A stretch of DNA of 64,000 nt from Proteus columbae. GTDB taxonomy: Bacteria; Pseudomonadota; Gammaproteobacteria; Enterobacterales; Enterobacteriaceae. Below, in pieces: positions 10,321 to 21,854 of this stretch. How positions within the stretch are numbered: the first letter of the stretch is position 1; each line of letters starts with the position of its first letter. The position numbers and the translations under genes are program-made. The notes under the pieces were generated by a model. The model did not search any database and was not told the DNA's origin. It saw only the letters and a program-made list of their open reading frames with translations. The stretch covers positions 744,001-808,000 of the forward strand of contig NZ_CP043925.1 in NCBI RefSeq assembly GCF_009914335.1, in the 5' to 3' direction.

Positions 10321-12066
10321 GTGGCTCTATTTTCACAGCTCAGTTGGTATTTTCTCAGTGAATGGCGTCGTTATGTAGGTGCCATTTTCTTATTGATGGT
10401 TATCGCAGTATTACAGGTGATCCCTCCAAAGATTGTTGGGATCATTGTGGATGGTGTCGATAACCATAGTCTGACGTTTAGCCAAGTGATCAACTGGATT
10501 GGCGTGATGGTATTAATTGCCCTCGCGGTTTATCTTTTGCGTTATTTTTGGCGTCTTTGGTTATTTGGTGCATCTTATCAATTAGCAGTAAAACTGCGGA
10601 TGCAAATTTATCAACAACTTAATCAACAATCTTCTTCATTTTATCATCGTTATCGTACAGGTGATTTAATTGCACGTACCACCAATGATGTTGATAAAGT
10701 GGTTTTTGCTGCGGGCGAAGGTGTACTGACCTTAGTGGATTCTATGGTTATGGGGCTTGCTGTGCTTGTCATGATGAGTATTCAGTTAAGTTGGGAACTG
10801 ACGCTGATTTCATTATTACCTATGCCAATCATGGCAATTTTGATTAAGCGATATGGCGATAAATTACATAGTCGCTTTAAAACCGCACAGGCACTTTTCT
10901 CTTCACTTAATAATCAAGCACAAGAAAGCTTGAGTAGTATTCGTATGATCAAATCATTCGGACTAGAGCAACAGCATGCCTCCCGTTTTGATGATGTGGC
11001 AAAAGAAACTGGACGACAAAATATGCGCGTTGCAAGAATTGATGCGCTATTTGATCCTACTATTTTTATGGCTATTGGTTTTGCTAATTTACTCGCTGTT
11101 GCTGGTGGTAGCTATTTTGTTATTAATGGCAGAATGACATTGGGTGAATTAACCAGCTTTGTGATGTATTTGGGGCAAATGATCTGGCCAATGCTGGCTT
11201 TAGCATGGATGTTCAATATTGTTGAGCGTGGCAGTGCTGCTTATAGTCGAATTAATAGTTTATTGGATGAAAAACTCGATATGGTTGATGGTGAATTATC
11301 ACCAAAGCAAGGTAGAGGAGTATTATCCGTTAATATCAAACGTTTCCAATATCCCGAACAAACGACACAAACACTGAAAAATATTCAGTTCACATTATCA
11401 CCCGGTGAAATGCTAGGTATTTGTGGTGTGACAGGAAGTGGTAAAAGTACATTACTTAGTGCCATTCAACGACTTTACGATGTTACTGAAGGTGAAATTT
11501 GTTTTCAATCAGTTCCTATTTATCAATTGAAACTTGATGAATGGCGAGCACGATTGGCTGTTGTTAATCAAACACCCTTCTTATTTTCAGACACCATCGC
11601 GGGAAATATTGCCTTAGGTCGTCCTGATGCGACAAAAGAAGAAATAGAGTCTGTTGCGAAATTGGCAAATATTCACGAGGATATTTTACGCTTACCTGAA
11701 GGGTATCAAACACAGGTAGGTGAAAAAGGTGTGATGTTATCTGGTGGACAAAAACAGCGTATTTCTATTGCCCGAGCACTATTATTGGATGCCGAAATTT
11801 TATTATTAGATGACGCATTATCTGCTGTTGATGGACAAACTGAATATCAAATTCTGCAAAACTTGTCACAATGGCGAAAAGATAGAACATTAATTATCAG
11901 CGCTCATCGCTTATCTGCATTGGTTGGTGCTACGAATATCTTAGTCTTAAAACAAGGTGAGATTATAGAGCAAGGTACACATCAGCAATTAATTTCAATA
12001 CCAGGTTGGTATCAAGATATGTACCATTATCAGCAATTAGAGGCCGCGCTGGATGACGATGAATAA
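10321..12066 (+). CDS. mdlA: ABC transporter permease/ATPase MdlA
   Basis: Half-transporter of the multidrug/lipid exporter type, 581 residues. It has six N-terminal membrane helices (about 1-290) and an ABC domain with Walker [10 protein letters not shown], signature LSGGQKQR and Walker [14 protein letters not shown]. It starts with GTG at 10321; the protein then reads [19 protein letters not shown], closely like E. coli MdlA. The gene overlaps mdlB by 14 bp, so the two are translationally linked and form a heterodimer. The signature glutamate after Walker B is replaced by Asp (DDALSA), typical of the degenerate half of heterodimeric exporters. Confidence 0.95.
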   Translation: MALFSQLSWYFLSEWRRYVGAIFLLMVIAVLQVIPPKIVGIIVDGVDNHSLTFSQVINWIGVMVLIALAVYLLRYFWRLWLFGASYQLAVKLRMQIYQQLNQQSSSFYHRYRTGDLIARTTNDVDKVVFAAGEGVLTLVDSMVMGLAVLVMMSIQLSWELTLISLLPMPIMAILIKRYGDKLHSRFKTAQALFSSLNNQAQESLSSIRMIKSFGLEQQHASRFDDVAKETGRQNMRVARIDALFDPTIFMAIGFANLLAVAGGSYFVINGRMTLGELTSFVMYLGQMIWPMLALAWMFNIVERGSAAYSRINSLLDEKLDMVDGELSPKQGRGVLSVNIKRFQYPEQTTQTLKNIQFTLSPGEMLGICGVTGSGKSTLLSAIQRLYDVTEGEICFQSVPIYQLKLDEWRARLAVVNQTPFLFSDTIAGNIALGRPDATKEEIESVAKLANIHEDILRLPEGYQTQVGEKGVMLSGGQKQRISIARALLLDAEILLLDDALSAVDGQTEYQILQNLSQWRKDRTLIISAHRLSALVGATNILVLKQGEIIEQGTHQQLISIPGWYQDMYHYQQLEAALDDDE

Positions 12067-13840
12067 AAATAAATCCGTTAAAGCGCTATTGCCTGCATTA
12101 AAGCGTCTTTTGACTTATGGTAAAACCTATCGCAAACCCATGACATGGGGCGTCATTATGTTGTGGGTAGCCGCCGTTGCAGAAGTGGGGGGGCCATTAA
12201 TTGTTGGCTATTTTATTGATGCAAAAGTTGCCACGAATAATGTGGAATTAATGTCATCATTAGGCCTAGCATTGGCTTTTATTCTTTTGCAGGTGATCGC
12301 CGCTACACTTCACTATTATCAGGCCATTGTGTTTAATCATGCCGCTGTTGGGGTTGTACAACAATTACGTACTGATGTAATGAGTGCGGCTCTAAAACAG
12401 CCATTAAGTGCTTTTGATAATCAGCCTGTGGGGCAGTTAATTTCTCGTGTAACAAATGATACAGAGACGATTAAAGATTTGTTCGTGAACGTTTTACCGA
12501 CATTATTCCGAGCAATTGCTTTAGTGGTTGTAATGCTGATAGCTATGTTTTTATTAGAATGGCAAATGGCGCTTGTTGCAATGATGATATTTCCTGCGGT
12601 GATAGGTGTGATGATGTTTTATCAGCGATTGAGCACACCGATTGTACGTAATGTACGTCATTTTCTTGCCAATATTAATGATGGTTTCCACGAAGTTATC
12701 AATGGCATGTCAGTTATTCAGCAATTTAGGCAACAAGCTCGATTTGGTGAAAGAATGTCAGATGACAGTTGGCAACATTACCAAGCACGTATGAAAGCGT
12801 TAAAACTGGATGGTCTGTTATTACGTCCTTTATTAAGTATGCTCTCTGCGTTGGTTCTGTGTGGTTTATTAATGTTGTTTGGGTATCAGGGCAGTGCAGT
12901 TATTGGTGTTGGAGTTATTTATGCGTTTATTAGTTATTTAGGGCGATTAAATGAACCCTTGATCACATTGACATCTCAGCAATCGATTTTGCAACAGGCG
13001 GTAGTCTCTGGTGAGCGTGTTTTTGAACTGATGGATGCGCCTTTACAGCACTACGGTTCATCATCACATTCCATCACTCAAGGTAATATCGATGTTAACT
13101 CTCTTTGGTTTGCGTATCGTGATGAGCAATGGGTATTAAAAGATATCAATTTAACTATTCCTGCTCGTCATTTTGTCGCATTCGTTGGGCATACAGGGAG
13201 TGGCAAAAGCACTCTAGCAAGTTTATTAATGGGAAATTACCCTTGGCAAAAAGGAAATATCCATTTAGATGGGCAACCTTTAGAGGACTATTCTCATACT
13301 GCATTACGCAGTGGTATTGCAATGGTGCAGCAAGATCCCGTTTTATTATCAGGTTCACTGCATGACAACATTACGTTAGGGCGTGAATGTGATGAGTCAC
13401 ATTTATGGCAGGTATTAGAAACAGTTCAACTTGATCAATGGGCTAAAGCCTTACCTGAAGGACTACAAACAGAACTCGGTGAGCAAGGTAGCCGCTTATC
13501 CGCTGGACAAAAACAATTACTTGCATTGGCGCGTGTATTATTAATACCTCCTCGTATTCTTATTTTGGACGAGGCAACAGCAAATATTGACTCAGGAACA
13601 GAACAAGCCATACAGAAGGCGCTAAAAGTAGTTAGGGAAAAAACAACACTGATTGTTATTGCTCATCGACTTTCCACTATTATTGAAGCCAATGAGATTG
13701 TGGTGCTTCATCGTGGTGCAATTGTTGAACAGGGTGATCATGCTAAGTTACTTTCACAAAAAGGGCGATACTATAATATGTATCAATTACAGCAAGTCAG
13801 AGAGTCTTTACAAGAACAGGAACCTGTTGAAGTAGAATAA
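12053..13840 (+). CDS. mdlB: ABC transporter permease/ATPase MdlB
   Basis: Partner half-transporter of MdlA, 595 residues. Six membrane helices are followed by an ABC domain with Walker [10 protein letters not shown], signature LSAGQKQ and Walker [13 protein letters not shown], with the catalytic Glu present. The start at 12053 lies within the end of mdlA; a second in-frame ATG two codons later is equally possible. The substrate is unknown. A terminator follows, so mdlA-mdlB (possibly with decR) is one transcription unit. Confidence 0.95.
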   Translation: MTMNKNKSVKALLPALKRLLTYGKTYRKPMTWGVIMLWVAAVAEVGGPLIVGYFIDAKVATNNVELMSSLGLALAFILLQVIAATLHYYQAIVFNHAAVGVVQQLRTDVMSAALKQPLSAFDNQPVGQLISRVTNDTETIKDLFVNVLPTLFRAIALVVVMLIAMFLLEWQMALVAMMIFPAVIGVMMFYQRLSTPIVRNVRHFLANINDGFHEVINGMSVIQQFRQQARFGERMSDDSWQHYQARMKALKLDGLLLRPLLSMLSALVLCGLLMLFGYQGSAVIGVGVIYAFISYLGRLNEPLITLTSQQSILQQAVVSGERVFELMDAPLQHYGSSSHSITQGNIDVNSLWFAYRDEQWVLKDINLTIPARHFVAFVGHTGSGKSTLASLLMGNYPWQKGNIHLDGQPLEDYSHTALRSGIAMVQQDPVLLSGSLHDNITLGRECDESHLWQVLETVQLDQWAKALPEGLQTELGEQGSRLSAGQKQLLALARVLLIPPRILILDEATANIDSGTEQAIQKALKVVREKTTLIVIAHRLSTIIEANEIVVLHRGAIVEQGDHAKLLSQKGRYYNMYQLQQVRESLQEQEPVEVE

Positions 13841-13868
13841 TAACCTTAAATAAAAAATATAATTTTAG

Positions 13869-13903
13869 AGGGCACATCATCTTTATGTATGTGTCCTTTT
13901 TTA
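13869..13903 (+). terminator. Rho-independent terminator after mdlB
   Basis: AGGGCACAT pairs with ATGTGTCCT, with one G-U pair across an 11-nt loop, and is followed by TTTTTTATTT. Confidence 0.75.
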
Positions 13904-14024
13904 TTTCCTCATTATCTCGCTTTTATCAAAATAGCAGCCGTATTTTTGCACCAACTCGGTGAGTTTTTTCATTTTAACTATTTCAATAATTTAATTTCTA
14001 TTTAAATATCAATTAATTAAATAA

Positions 14025-14040
14025 TGGCATGCCTTTTGCT
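14025..14040 (+). promoter_or_regulatory. Sigma-54 promoter of glnK-amtB
   Basis: TGGCATGCCTTTTGCT matches the sigma-54 consensus TGGCACGnnnnTTGCW. The -24 GG is at 14026-14027 and the -12 GC at 14038-14039, correctly spaced. It is 44 bp upstream of the glnK start. A TGCACC...GGTGAG element at 13947-13963 resembles an NtrC half-site pair, but its half-site spacing is one base short of the usual palindrome. Nitrogen-limitation control by NtrC is the standard arrangement for this operon. Confidence 0.82.
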
Positions 14041-14083
14041 TTTCTATATGAGCTTTGTTCTTTCAAATATCGACGAGGTTTAT

Positions 14084-14422
14084 ATGAAATATATCATCGC
14101 CATTATTAAGCCATTTAAATTAGAAGAGGTAAGAGAGTCGCTTTCTGATCTGGGTATCAAGGGAATGACAATCAGTGAAGTCAAAGGTTATGGACGACAA
14201 AAAGGGCATGCAGAGCTTTATAGAGGAGCTGAGTACGAAGTTAATTTTCTCCCCAAAGTAAAAATAGAACTCGCTATTTGCGATGAGCAACTTGAGTCAG
14301 TTATGCAAGTGATTATGCAAGCGACTGATACAGGGAAGGTAGGAGATGGAAAAATTTTTGTTTTGGAATTATTGCAGGCGGTCCGTATTCGTACTGGCGA
14401 GTCTGGTGATGAAGCTCTTTAA
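14084..14422 (+). CDS. glnK: PII-family nitrogen regulatory protein GlnK
   Basis: Trimeric PII signal protein that blocks AmtB when nitrogen is plentiful and is uridylylated when it is scarce. The protein is 112 residues. The T-loop includes Tyr51 (GHAELYRGAEYEVNF), the uridylylation site. The start at 14084 gives the canonical MKYIIAIIKPFKLEEV; the longer open frame from 14024 begins inside the sigma-54 promoter and is not real. It is upstream of amtB by 12 bp, and a sigma-54 promoter precedes it. Confidence 0.97.
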   Translation: MKYIIAIIKPFKLEEVRESLSDLGIKGMTISEVKGYGRQKGHAELYRGAEYEVNFLPKVKIELAICDEQLESVMQVIMQATDTGKVGDGKIFVLELLQAVRIRTGESGDEAL

Positions 14423-14434
14423 AGGAGATATTCG

Positions 14435-15727
14435 ATGAAACGCTTACTTTCTTTGTTATTAATGTTAGTGCTTACACACTTTTCATCATCCGCATTTGCG
14501 ACTGAAACAGTAATTGTTGATAAAGCTGATAACGGTTTTATGTTGATATGTACTGCTTTGGTCTTTTTTATGACTATACCTGGTATTGCTCTGTTCTATG
14601 GCGGGTTATTAAGAGGGAAAAACGTACTTTCTTTGATCACGCAAGTGATGATGATCTTCAGTGTTGTTGTTATTCTTTGGGTTATATTTGGCTACAGTCT
14701 GGCATTTACCGCAGGTAATAAAATTTGGGGTGGGTGGTCACTTACTTTTTTGAATAACGTATCACTAGATTCACTCTCTGGTTCAATTAATCAGTATGTA
14801 CATATTGCTTTTCAAGGATCTTTTGCTGTTATCACTGTTGCATTGATTGTTGGTGCATTAGGCGAGCGAGTCCGTTTTTCCGCACTGCTTATTTTCACGG
14901 TTATTTGGTTTACGTTTTCTTATATCCCTATTGCGCATATGGTATGGGGAGAAGGTGGTTGGTTAATCGATGATGGTGCATTAGATTTTGCAGGGGGAAC
15001 TGTCGTGCATATTAATGCGGCTATTGCGGCTCTTGTTGGTGCTTACTTACTTGGTAAGCGACGTGATAGCCAGCATACAGCGCTTAAACCTCATAATTTA
15101 CCAATGGTCTTTACAGGTACAGCGGTACTCTATATTGGTTGGTTTGGTTTTAATGCAGGTTCTGCTGGTAGTGCAAATGCGATTGCGGCTTTAGCATTTC
15201 TAAATACAGTAATTGCAACCGCAGGCGCTGTACTTTCTTGGACGGCATCAGAATGGATCACCAGAGGAAAGCCTTCCATGCTAGGCAGTTGTTCAGGTTG
15301 TATTGCTGGATTAGTGGCGATTACACCTGCTGCTGGCACGGTCGGAGTGATGGGGGCTTTATTTATCGGTGTAATGGGGGGCATTATCGGGCTTTGGGGC
15401 GTTGTTGTTTTAAAGCGCTGGTTAAAAGCGGATGATGTTTGTGATGTTTTCGGTATCCACGGTACTTGTGGTATCGCAGGTTGCCTATTAACCGGGGTAT
15501 TTACGGCTTCATTCTTAGGTGGAGTAGGATATAGCGATGGTATGACACTCAGTAAACAAGTTTTAATTCAATTAATGAGTGTTGTGATCACCGTGATTTG
15601 GTCTGGTGTTGTCGCTTATACAAGTTTTAAAATCGCAGATAAGTTGGTGGGTTTACGTGTTTCAGAAGAGGAAGAGCATGATGGATTAGATTTAACAACG
15701 CATGGTGAAAGAGCTTATCAACAATAA
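14435..15727 (+). CDS. amtB: Ammonium transporter AmtB
   Basis: Trimeric inner-membrane ammonium channel of 430 residues with a cleavable signal peptide (MKRLLSLLLMLVLTHFSSSAFA) and eleven membrane helices. The twin pore histidines lie in the segments YIPIAHMVWG and FGIHGTCG. AAAGGAGATATTCG is the ribosome binding site. It is the second gene of the glnK-amtB operon; GlnK plugs its cytoplasmic pore. Confidence 0.97.
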   Translation: MKRLLSLLLMLVLTHFSSSAFATETVIVDKADNGFMLICTALVFFMTIPGIALFYGGLLRGKNVLSLITQVMMIFSVVVILWVIFGYSLAFTAGNKIWGGWSLTFLNNVSLDSLSGSINQYVHIAFQGSFAVITVALIVGALGERVRFSALLIFTVIWFTFSYIPIAHMVWGEGGWLIDDGALDFAGGTVVHINAAIAALVGAYLLGKRRDSQHTALKPHNLPMVFTGTAVLYIGWFGFNAGSAGSANAIAALAFLNTVIATAGAVLSWTASEWITRGKPSMLGSCSGCIAGLVAITPAAGTVGVMGALFIGVMGGIIGLWGVVVLKRWLKADDVCDVFGIHGTCGIAGCLLTGVFTASFLGGVGYSDGMTLSKQVLIQLMSVVITVIWSGVVAYTSFKIADKLVGLRVSEEEEHDGLDLTTHGERAYQQ

Positions 15728-15733
15728 TTGTCT

Positions 15734-15758
15734 ATTCCCCCTCGTTTGAGGGGGGAAT
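15734..15758. terminator. Bidirectional hairpin between amtB and tesB
   Basis: ATTCCCCCTC, a GTTT loop, then GAGGGGGGAAT lies between the convergent ends of amtB and tesB. No long T tract follows, so its strength is uncertain. Confidence 0.6.
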
Positions 15759-15769
15759 ATGCCAAGATA

Positions 15770-16645
15770 TTATTTTGAATGTTTAGTACGTTTTTGGCGA
15801 ATAACCCCTTCTTGAACAGAAGACGCGACTAGTTGACCATTTGTATTAAAGAATTTACCTCTCACAAATCCTCTACCGCCTGATGCTGAAGGGCTTTCAA
15901 TCACATAAAGTAACCAATCATCTACACGGAATGGGCGATGAAACCACATAGAATGGTCAATCGTAGCGACCTGTAGACTTGTATCCATAAAGCCTAAGCC
16001 ATAAGGTTGGAGAGCGGTTGGTAAAAAATCAAAATCAGAAACATAACCAAGCAAGTATTGATGCAAGAAAGGATCTGATGGCATTTCACCACGACTACGA
16101 TACCAAACATAGCGTTCAGCAGGTGCTTTAGAGTAGCCAAAAGGGCTAAAATATTGCACTGGACGCGCTTCAAAAGGTGTTTCTCGTAGTGCTAAAGATT
16201 TAATCGGCTCGGGTAATTTAGGTGCTAATTTCTTTAAAATCTCATGTTGTGAGATAAGTTCATTTGGAAAAGGAACATCAGGCATTATATCTTGATGTTC
16301 AAAACCCTCTTCAAATTCTTGAAAAGAAACGGTCATATAAAAAATAGGTTTGCCATGCTGAATAGCGCTGACTCTACGAGTACTAAATGAACCGCCATCA
16401 CGGATAAATTCCACATCATAAACAATAGGCTTATGGCTATCACCAGGACGTAAAAAGTAGCTATGAAATGAGTTGATATAGCGGTTATCAGCAATAGTCT
16501 GTTTTGCAGCGTATAGTGCTTGTCCTACAACTTGCCCACCAAAAACTTGAGGTAATCCTAGATCTTCGCTTTGACCTCTAAATAGACCTTCTTCTATTTT
16601 TTCAAGTGCCATCAAATTGATGAGATCTTTCAATGCTTGACTCAT
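15770..16645 (-). CDS. tesB: Acyl-CoA thioesterase II TesB
   Basis: Double-hotdog thioesterase of 291 residues that hydrolyses medium- and long-chain acyl-CoA in the cytosol. The N-terminal hotdog has the family motif [24 protein letters not shown]. The C-terminal one carries catalytic residues in [18 protein letters not shown] and [13 protein letters not shown]. It converges on amtB as in E. coli. AGGTACACT precedes the ATG. Confidence 0.96.
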   Translation of the reverse strand: MSQALKDLINLMALEKIEEGLFRGQSEDLGLPQVFGGQVVGQALYAAKQTIADNRYINSFHSYFLRPGDSHKPIVYDVEFIRDGGSFSTRRVSAIQHGKPIFYMTVSFQEFEEGFEHQDIMPDVPFPNELISQHEILKKLAPKLPEPIKSLALRETPFEARPVQYFSPFGYSKAPAERYVWYRSRGEMPSDPFLHQYLLGYVSDFDFLPTALQPYGLGFMDTSLQVATIDHSMWFHRPFRVDDWLLYVIESPSASGGRGFVRGKFFNTNGQLVASSVQEGVIRQKRTKHSK

Positions 16646-16959
16646 AGTGTACCTGTATCATTAGATCTGGTTATTTTTTATAAAGTTGATTATATACAAT
16701 CCTAAGAAGATAAAAAATAATCTCCCTTTTTATCTTAGATAGCAATCTAATGATAAATAAACAGAGTTGATGAGATTATGTTTACCCACTTATTGAATAC
16801 TCTCTGATGAATTTATGAGAGGCAAAAAGAGCGTTAAAGGCAATTGAATAATCAGCGAGTGTAGATTTGGGTAATTAATCATCACTTAGGTTCACTTTCC
16901 TTGCTATTTGGATCAGTTTAAAACATAATGCGTGACGTCTTAGCAATAAGACAATCTAT

Positions 16960-17071
16960 GGGGTCTTGTTGGTTCTCCCGCAACGCTAACTTGTTAACTC
17001 GGTCAGGTCCGGAAGGAAGCAGCCATGGCAGGTGTCGCGTGTGCCGGGATGTCGCTGGCAAGGCCCCACCC
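16960..17071 (+). ncRNA. ffs: 4.5S RNA (signal recognition particle RNA)
   Basis: About 112 nt. It is recognisable by the highly conserved apical domain with GGTCAGGTCCGGAAGGAAGC and the GTGTGCCGGGATG segment, which form the Ffh-binding asymmetric and symmetric loops. The terminal stem GGGGTCTTG pairs with the GGCCCC-containing 3' end, and the flanking TTGGTTCTCCCGCAACGC is the same as in E. coli. It lies downstream of tesB, its usual neighbourhood. A weak T-tract (AATTTTTAG) follows. Confidence 0.97.
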
Positions 17072-17454
17072 AATTTTTAGCCTTTCATAATATCTAATCT
17101 TTCATAATTATTATCTTCTAAGATTGTTATTTTTCCTTATATTCTTACTCTCTATACGTGTTTTTTGAGCGCTGTTTTCTTTGGGTTTAAGAGTCAATAT
17201 TATTGAATAGAAAATAGTATGCTTAATGTATCAATTTATTATTGGAAAATTTACGGTCGTATTTATAAATGAAAGGAATATTTGAGTAAAGCAGTGCAGT
17301 CATGCCGTAATAAGTCAACGGCATGATGGTGTGTAATCATTCTACTGATAAGAAAACGTGAATAAAACGATATCTAAATTAAGAACTAATAACCCTACTA
17401 CTATAAAAAATAAAAATAGCAAAAATAAAACTAAGGCAATTAAATAGAATTAGA
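17072..17454. other. Intergenic region between ffs and hha
   Basis: 383 bp of AT-rich DNA with no supportable ORF or RNA gene. E. coli has ybaZ, ybaA, ylaBC and maa between ffs and hha; nothing of them is left here. Confidence 0.6.
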
Positions 17455-17658
17455 TTATCTTACAAATTTCCAAACAGACGCTGGAATTTTATCATATAGC
17501 TTATTCATTGTGAGTTCTGCTAAACGGTGGTCTGCTGCTGAATAAAACAGCTCCAGTTCATCATCAGAGAGTTCATATTTGTTTTTTTCAATCACACGTT
17601 CTAATGTTTCGATTGAAGTACATTTTCTTAAACGCATTAGATAGTCTGTCTTAGTCAT
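17455..17658 (-). CDS. hha: Hha-family haemolysin expression modulator
   Basis: 67-residue nucleoid-associated protein that binds H-NS and helps silence AT-rich, horizontally acquired genes. The sequence [59 protein letters not shown] is the classic Hha fold. It is 45 bp downstream of tomB in the same direction, the conserved tomB-hha toxin-antitoxin-like pair. The AT-rich genes at 48-61 kb in this window are natural H-NS/Hha silencing candidates, but that is an inference. Confidence 0.95.
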   Translation of the reverse strand: MTKTDYLMRLRKCTSIETLERVIEKNKYELSDDELELFYSAADHRLAELTMNKLYDKIPASVWKFVR

Positions 17659-17703
17659 GTTGTCTTTTCTCTATTATTAAAATAAAACTACAGATAATTA
17701 AAA

Positions 17704-18066
17704 TTACTTAATATAACTTTTTGGGTTTTTGGCAATGAGAGCTAAAAGTGACTGGTTTAACTCTTTCCAATTATTGATATCTGAGTAAGAAATTGATGTA
17801 TTACCAAATAAACGATAAGTCTCTTCAAGGTACTCTTCTATAAGCGTATTAATTACATGTTTATCTGGGTGCTTAATCTTAAATTTCCAACTAAAGTCCA
17901 TAATGTGTTCAATTAGAACATTAAGGTCAACGCTTTTTGTGCTACTCAGATCGTTGTGCCAAACTGTGCTTCCTTTATCTAATGAGCCTAAAGCTTGCTG
18001 TAATAGCTCTTCGCACAAAAACGACAATTCGGCTAAATCTACTTTTTCTGGTGAATATTCGTCCAT
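17704..18066 (-). CDS. tomB: Hha toxicity modulator TomB (YbaJ)
   Basis: Cytoplasmic all-helical protein that counteracts Hha. The start at 18066 (MDEYSPEKVDLAELSFLCEELLQQALGSLD) gives 120 residues, close to the E. coli length. The frame is open 16 codons further upstream but without a better start. It is the first gene of the tomB-hha pair, next to acrB as in E. coli. Confidence 0.93.
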   Translation of the reverse strand: MDEYSPEKVDLAELSFLCEELLQQALGSLDKGSTVWHNDLSSTKSVDLNVLIEHIMDFSWKFKIKHPDKHVINTLIEEYLEETYRLFGNTSISYSDINNWKELNQSLLALIAKNPKSYIK

Positions 18067-18648
18067 AACATATCGTAATTGAATTAATAGAAAATATTCA
18101 TTAATAATGATCAATGCTTAAAGTTGAACTTATTAACGGGATACATCACATAATTCATTAATGGATTAATAAAAAACATAAACTTGAAAATGAGTGTTTA
18201 TATTTACTCGTATGCTAAAAGAGTTTAATAATTATATTTATTATTTCTAACAAAGTAATAGCATATCGAAAGACAACACTAAACTGCACACGAATGAGTT
18301 TAAAACTTATACAATAAGTATTTCTTTGCTTAATATAGCACTATTATTGCATAAGTCACTATCTGAACAACAGAATTTTGTCTATTTTCGTAAAAATCAA
18401 GAAACCCCGATTAAAGAGTATTTCTCTTAACTTTGTGATTTTATTTGTTTTTATTATATTTTAAATGTTTAAGCGTGTAAATGAGGCATAATTATCGTTG
18501 TTATTTATAAATAACAGAACTGCTTAATTTTGACAAAAAGTCATATATAAGAAAAAAAATAAAATAAATTTATTGATTAAAGAGATATTTCCTAAAAATA
18601 ATATAATGAGATAAGTTTTCATTTAAAACAATACATCAATAGATAAAG
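18067..18648. other. AT-rich intergenic region between tomB and acrB
   Basis: About 580 bp, very AT-rich. It must hold the tomB-hha promoter near 18070-18250. I find no ORF, RNA gene or long repeat in it. Confidence 0.5.
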
Positions 18649-18674
18649 AAAAAGGTCGCTTTCGCGACCTTTTT
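18649..18674 (-). terminator. Rho-independent terminator after acrB
   Basis: AAAAAGGTCGC, a TTTC loop, then GCGACCTTTTT form a perfect 11-bp stem with A/T flanks that works on either strand. It ends the acrAB transcript. Confidence 0.9.
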
Positions 18675-18690
18675 GGCATTACCATTCAAA

Positions 18691-21600
18691 TTAGTGTGAA
18701 TGATTTGGATGCTCTAAATCTTCATTTTTCTTCGCAAATCGTCTACGGATCACGACGAAGAAAATAGGAACAAAGTAGATAGCAAGGGAGGTTGCGGCAA
18801 TCATACCACCGAATACACCTGTACCTACGGAGTTCTGAGCACCAGAACCTGCACCGTTACTTAATACTAGAGGAATAACCCCTAACATAAAGGCAAGTGA
18901 AGTCATTAGAATTGGACGTAGACGCATTCTAACAGAGTCTAACGTTGCTTCTATGAGTCCTTTACCTTCTTTCTCCATCAAGTCCTTGGCGAATTCAACA
19001 ATCAAGATTGCGTTTTTCGCCGATAACCCAATGGTTGTTAAGAGCCCAACCTTAAAGTAAACGTCGTTTTCAAGGCCTCTTATTGATGTTAATGCAAGAG
19101 CACCAATAACCCCCAGTGGAACGACTAACATAACGGAGAATGGTACTGACCAGCTCTCATAAAGAGCAGCAAGACAAAGGAATACAACTATCAAGGAAAT
19201 GGTATACAGCGCAGGCGCTTGGTTACCAGATAAACGTTCTTGATATGACATTCCTGTCCATTCATAACCGATACCGCTTGGTAGTTTACTTGCGAGATCT
19301 TCCATCATAAGCATTGCATCACCACTACTTTGGCCTGGTGTTGCACTACCTTGAATTTGAACTGCTGGTAAACCGTTATAACGCTCTAAACGAGGAGAGC
19401 CGTATAACCAAGGATCTTTACTTGTATCAATGAACGATGAGAATGGAACCATCTGACCGACATTGTTACGAACATAAAGATTACCGATATCTTGTGGCAA
19501 CATACGGTATTGTGATTCAGCTTGAACGTAAACTTTCTTAACACGACCACGGTCGATAAAGTCGTTTACATAGCTACCACCAAACATCGTACCTAATGTT
19601 GAATAGATATCGCTAATCGCAACACCTTGAGCTTGTGCTTTTTCTAGGTCGATATATAGACGATATTGTGAAGTATCTTCCTGACCATTAGGACGCACGC
19701 CCATTAACATTTGAGGCTGTTGCGCTGCCATTCCTAGTAATTGATTTCGAGCTTCCATGAGTTTTTCGTGACCGAGGTTAGCTTTATCCACTAACTCGAA
19801 TTCGAAACCACCCGCAGAGCCTAACTCAACAATCGCTGGAATGTTAAATGAGTAAACAAAGGCTTCCTTAATTTGGGATAATGCCATATTGGCACGTGCA
19901 ACAATCGCCGGAACTTTGTCTTCATCTGATTTACGTTCATCCCAATCATTCAATACTACGAAAACCAGTCCCATATTTTGTCCTTGACCACCGAAGCCGA
20001 AGCCACTTACGGTAAAGACCGATTTAACGAGTTCTTTCTCATCAGTATTGAAGTAGTCGTTTACTCTTTCTAGTACGTCTTGTGTTTGTTCTTGTGTTGA
20101 ACCAGCAGGCAACTGAACCATTGTCAGTAATACACCTTGGTCTTCTTCAGGTAAGAACGATGCTGGTAAGCGAATAAACATTAACGCCATACCTGCGACT
20201 AATAAAACGTAAATTAGTAAGTAACGACCTGTACCACGAAGAGTACGGGATACGCTGTCAGTGTAGTGGTGGCTACTCTTTTCAAAGGTACGGTTAAACC
20301 AACCAAAGAAACCTGTTTGCACACCGTGACTGCCTTTCGGTACAGGTTTTAACATCGTTGCACAAAGTGCTGGTGTTAAAATCAACGCAACGAAAACAGA
20401 CAGAACCATTGCTGATACGATGGTGATAGAGAACTGGCGATAGATTGCACCTGTTGAACCACCAAAGAATGCCATTGGAATAAATACCGCAGAAAGTACT
20501 AGGGCGATACCGACCAACGCACTTTGGATTTGTCCCATGGATTTACGTGTTGCTTCTTTAGGCGATAAGCCTTCTTCTTGCATAACACGTTCAACGTTTT
20601 CTACCACAACGATGGCATCATCCACCAGAAGCCCGATGGCAAGTACCATCGCGAACATCGTTAAGGTATTTATCGAGTAACCAAACGCCGAAAGTATGGC
20701 GAAGGTTCCTAACAATACAACTGGTACTGCAATTGTTGGGATTAACGTAGCACGGAAGTTCTGTAAGAACAGATACATTACTACGAATACCAGCATAATT
20801 GCTTCAATCAGCGTTTTTACCACTTCGAAAATAGAGATCTTAACGAATGGCGTTGTATCGTAAGGATAAACAACTTCTAATCCCGCAGGGAAGAATGGCT
20901 CCATTTCAGCCAATGCTGCACGTACCGCGGTTGCTGTATCTAATGCGTTAGCGCCTGTTGCTAATTTAATACCGATACCAGAAGCGGGTAGGCCATTAAA
21001 GCGAGCAATAGTGCTGTAGCTTTCAGCACCCATTTCAACTATACCAAGATCTTTTAGCTTAACCTGTGAACCGTCGGTGTTAACCTTCATCAGGATATCG
21101 CCAAATTGCTCTGCGGTATTGAGTCGAGTTTGAGCAATAATAGATACATTTAAACGCTGGCCAGGAACGGGAGGTGTACCCCCTAATTGACCTGCGGCCA
21201 CTTGGTTATTCTGTGCTTTAATCGCACCGATAACATCAAGTGTGGTCATGTTGTATTTCACCAGTTTATCTGGGTCTAACCAAATACGCATCGCGTATTG
21301 AGTACCAAATAACTGGGTTTCACCCACGCCGGTTACACGGCTTAATGGGTCTTTAATCGTTGCACCCACATAGTCTGCGATATCATCTTGTGACATTGAG
21401 CCGTCACTTGAGATGAAACCCGCAACCATCAAGAATGAACTTGAGGATTTATCAACACTAATCCCTTGTTGTTGCACTTCCTGAGGTAATAACGGCATGG
21501 CAAGTTGCAGTTTATTCTGCACCTGTACTTGCGCGATATCAGGATCAGTACCTGCTTCAAAGGTCAGAGTGATATTCATCATACCGGCTGAGTCACTGGT

Positions 21601-21840
21601 CGCAGACATATACACCATGTTATCGATACCATTCATATTCTGTTCGATAACTTGGGTAACAGTATTCTGCACAGTGGTGGCGTCAGCACCAGGATAAACC
21701 GCAGAGATAGAAATCGCTGGCGGTGCAATCGTTGGATACTGGGCAACAGGCAGTTTGATGAGTGCCAGAAGACCTGCGAGCATGGTAATTATCGCAATTA
21801 CCCACGCAAATATCGGTCTATCTATAAAAAACTTAGGCAT
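18691..21840 (-). CDS. acrB: RND multidrug efflux pump inner-membrane subunit AcrB
   Basis: Proton-driven trimeric exporter that captures drugs, bile salts and dyes and works with AcrA and TolC. The 1049-residue length equals E. coli AcrB. Twelve membrane helices and two large periplasmic loops are present. The proton-relay Asp pair lies in [18 protein letters not shown], and the HAE1 family start [23 protein letters not shown] is intact. The C-terminal ends in HPNHSH. It is downstream of acrA by 14 bp in one operon. Confidence 0.97.
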   Translation of the reverse strand: MPKFFIDRPIFAWVIAIITMLAGLLALIKLPVAQYPTIAPPAISISAVYPGADATTVQNTVTQVIEQNMNGIDNMVYMSATSDSAGMMNITLTFEAGTDPDIAQVQVQNKLQLAMPLLPQEVQQQGISVDKSSSSFLMVAGFISSDGSMSQDDIADYVGATIKDPLSRVTGVGETQLFGTQYAMRIWLDPDKLVKYNMTTLDVIGAIKAQNNQVAAGQLGGTPPVPGQRLNVSIIAQTRLNTAEQFGDILMKVNTDGSQVKLKDLGIVEMGAESYSTIARFNGLPASGIGIKLATGANALDTATAVRAALAEMEPFFPAGLEVVYPYDTTPFVKISIFEVVKTLIEAIMLVFVVMYLFLQNFRATLIPTIAVPVVLLGTFAILSAFGYSINTLTMFAMVLAIGLLVDDAIVVVENVERVMQEEGLSPKEATRKSMGQIQSALVGIALVLSAVFIPMAFFGGSTGAIYRQFSITIVSAMVLSVFVALILTPALCATMLKPVPKGSHGVQTGFFGWFNRTFEKSSHHYTDSVSRTLRGTGRYLLIYVLLVAGMALMFIRLPASFLPEEDQGVLLTMVQLPAGSTQEQTQDVLERVNDYFNTDEKELVKSVFTVSGFGFGGQGQNMGLVFVVLNDWDERKSDEDKVPAIVARANMALSQIKEAFVYSFNIPAIVELGSAGGFEFELVDKANLGHEKLMEARNQLLGMAAQQPQMLMGVRPNGQEDTSQYRLYIDLEKAQAQGVAISDIYSTLGTMFGGSYVNDFIDRGRVKKVYVQAESQYRMLPQDIGNLYVRNNVGQMVPFSSFIDTSKDPWLYGSPRLERYNGLPAVQIQGSATPGQSSGDAMLMMEDLASKLPSGIGYEWTGMSYQERLSGNQAPALYTISLIVVFLCLAALYESWSVPFSVMLVVPLGVIGALALTSIRGLENDVYFKVGLLTTIGLSAKNAILIVEFAKDLMEKEGKGLIEATLDSVRMRLRPILMTSLAFMLGVIPLVLSNGAGSGAQNSVGTGVFGGMIAATSLAIYFVPIFFVVIRRRFAKKNEDLEHPNHSH

Positions 21841-21854
21841 GGATCACCGACTCC

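Noticed and set aside
13947..13963. TGCACCAACTCGGTGAG as a full NtrC palindrome
   Set aside because: The CACC and GGTG halves are 5 bp apart, while the standard NtrC site has 6. I mention it only as a possible weak half-site pair within the sigma-54 promoter entry.
16690..16740. AAGATAAAAA/TTTTTATCTT inverted repeat upstream of tesB
   Set aside because: It is an A/T-only type stem in very AT-rich DNA and not distinguishable from chance; no regulator is implied.
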